From: Promethearchaeota archaeon
GTDB taxonomy: Archaea > Asgardarchaeota > Lokiarchaeia > Sigyniarchaeales > SOKP01
Direction of reading: 5' to 3'
DNA length: 5,878 nt
NCBI GenBank assembly: GCA_004524385.1
Contig: SDNM01000110.1
Coordinates: forward strand, 1-5,878
Position numbers and translations under genes: made by a program. Under the pieces are notes generated by a model that saw nothing but the letters and a program-made list of their open reading frames with translations, made no database searches and was not told the origin of the DNA. Of the stretch, positions 5,536 through 5,878 are shown piece by piece. Position 1 is the first letter of the stretch; each line of letters opens with the position of its first letter.

Positions 5536-5877
5536 CAATTCTAACTCTTTTCTTCTCTCAGCCATTAAATTTCTTAATTTTTGTGCTTCTTTTGGATAAT
5601 AAAAAAATGGTAATAACCATAAAAAGGAACCTATTAGAGAAATTGATAAAAGAAATACCACTGCTAATCTTAAGTTTGATATGCTGCTTATTATCAAAAC
5701 AGAAATTATTAAATTCCCTATAATACCCCCAGTCTTTGCCATCAACCCATTCATAGCATTGGCTAAACCTCGATTCTCAGGAACACAGACTTCTGAATAT
5801 ATTGCATATATGTTTCCGACGGCTATTGAAGAAAGAAACATTGCAATAAATCCAAAAATGAAGAAAAGCATAAAAGA
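5527..5877 (-). CDS. Major facilitator superfamily (MFS) transporter, C-terminal part (5' end off the window)
   Basis: The last 116 codons of a minus-strand membrane protein are visible, and the frame stays open to the right edge. Three hydrophobic helices can be seen: roughly the first 25 visible residues, a GGIIGNLIISVLIISS segment, and LAVVFLLSISLIGSFLWLLP. Between the first two lies the loop VPENRGLANAMNGLMAKTGG, which resembles the P-x-x-RG-x-A loop between helices 10 and 11 of MFS proteins. The tail after the last helix is short, charged and cytoplasmic, ending ERRKELELKK. This fits helices 10-12 of a 12-helix secondary transporter. The N-terminal domain and the motif A loop are outside the window, so substrate and transport mode cannot be inferred. 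The internal Met at 5871 is not a likely start, since it begins inside a helix and the frame continues upstream. Confidence 0.82.
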   Translation of the reverse strand, partial: SFMLFFIFGFIAMFLSSIAVGNIYAIYSEVCVPENRGLANAMNGLMAKTGGIIGNLIISVLIISSISNLRLAVVFLLSISLIGSFLWLLPFFYYPKEAQKLRNLMAERRKELELKK

Positions 5878-5878
5878 A

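Overview
This window is AT-rich DNA (visibly near 70% A+T) that reads as an archaeal chromosome, most likely an Asgard (Lokiarchaeia-like) archaeon. The evidence is a short, very acidic surface protein with a signal peptide and a C-terminal PGY-hydrophobic-KKK tail, an ATP-NAD/AcoX-type kinase and a TM1367-type cyclophilin-like protein of kinds common in archaea, TATA-like boxes about 25-30 bases before several starts, a probably leaderless GTG start, and T-tract terminators. The lineage rests on my recognition of protein style, not on a search.

Layout: positions 1-1205 (minus strand) hold the N-terminal 401 codons of a large coiled-coil protein that runs off the left edge. It diverges, across a 115-base AT-only-like promoter region, from a secreted, membrane-anchored acidic protein (1321-2055, plus). 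A 214-base spacer follows, with a T-tract and a 13-A run. Next come an SDR oxidoreductase (2270-3136, plus) and, convergent with it, a cyclophilin-like protein (3172-3552, minus). The two share a 35-base gap carrying a palindrome and a bidirectional T/A-tract terminator. An ATP-NAD kinase family protein (3658-4782, plus) ends in a hairpin plus T-tract overlapping its stop codon. A flavodoxin-fold iron-sulfur flavoprotein (4929-5498, plus) lies behind a perfect 9-bp inverted repeat. Last, the C-terminal three helices of an MFS transporter (5527-5877, minus) run off the right edge.

The genes do not form one operon: strands alternate and most genes have their own promoter-like and terminator-like signals. 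A loose redox theme is visible: an SDR that looks NAD-dependent, a kinase family that includes NADP-makers, and a flavoprotein with a cysteine set suited to a [4Fe-4S] cluster. There is no direct evidence that they act in one pathway. I see no tRNA, rRNA, CRISPR array, insertion sequence or phage gene, and no convincing new multi-gene system. The items most worth a second look are the unidentified coiled-coil protein, the surface protein's sorting-like tail, the unusual nucleotide-binding region of the SDR, and the inverted repeat before the flavoprotein.
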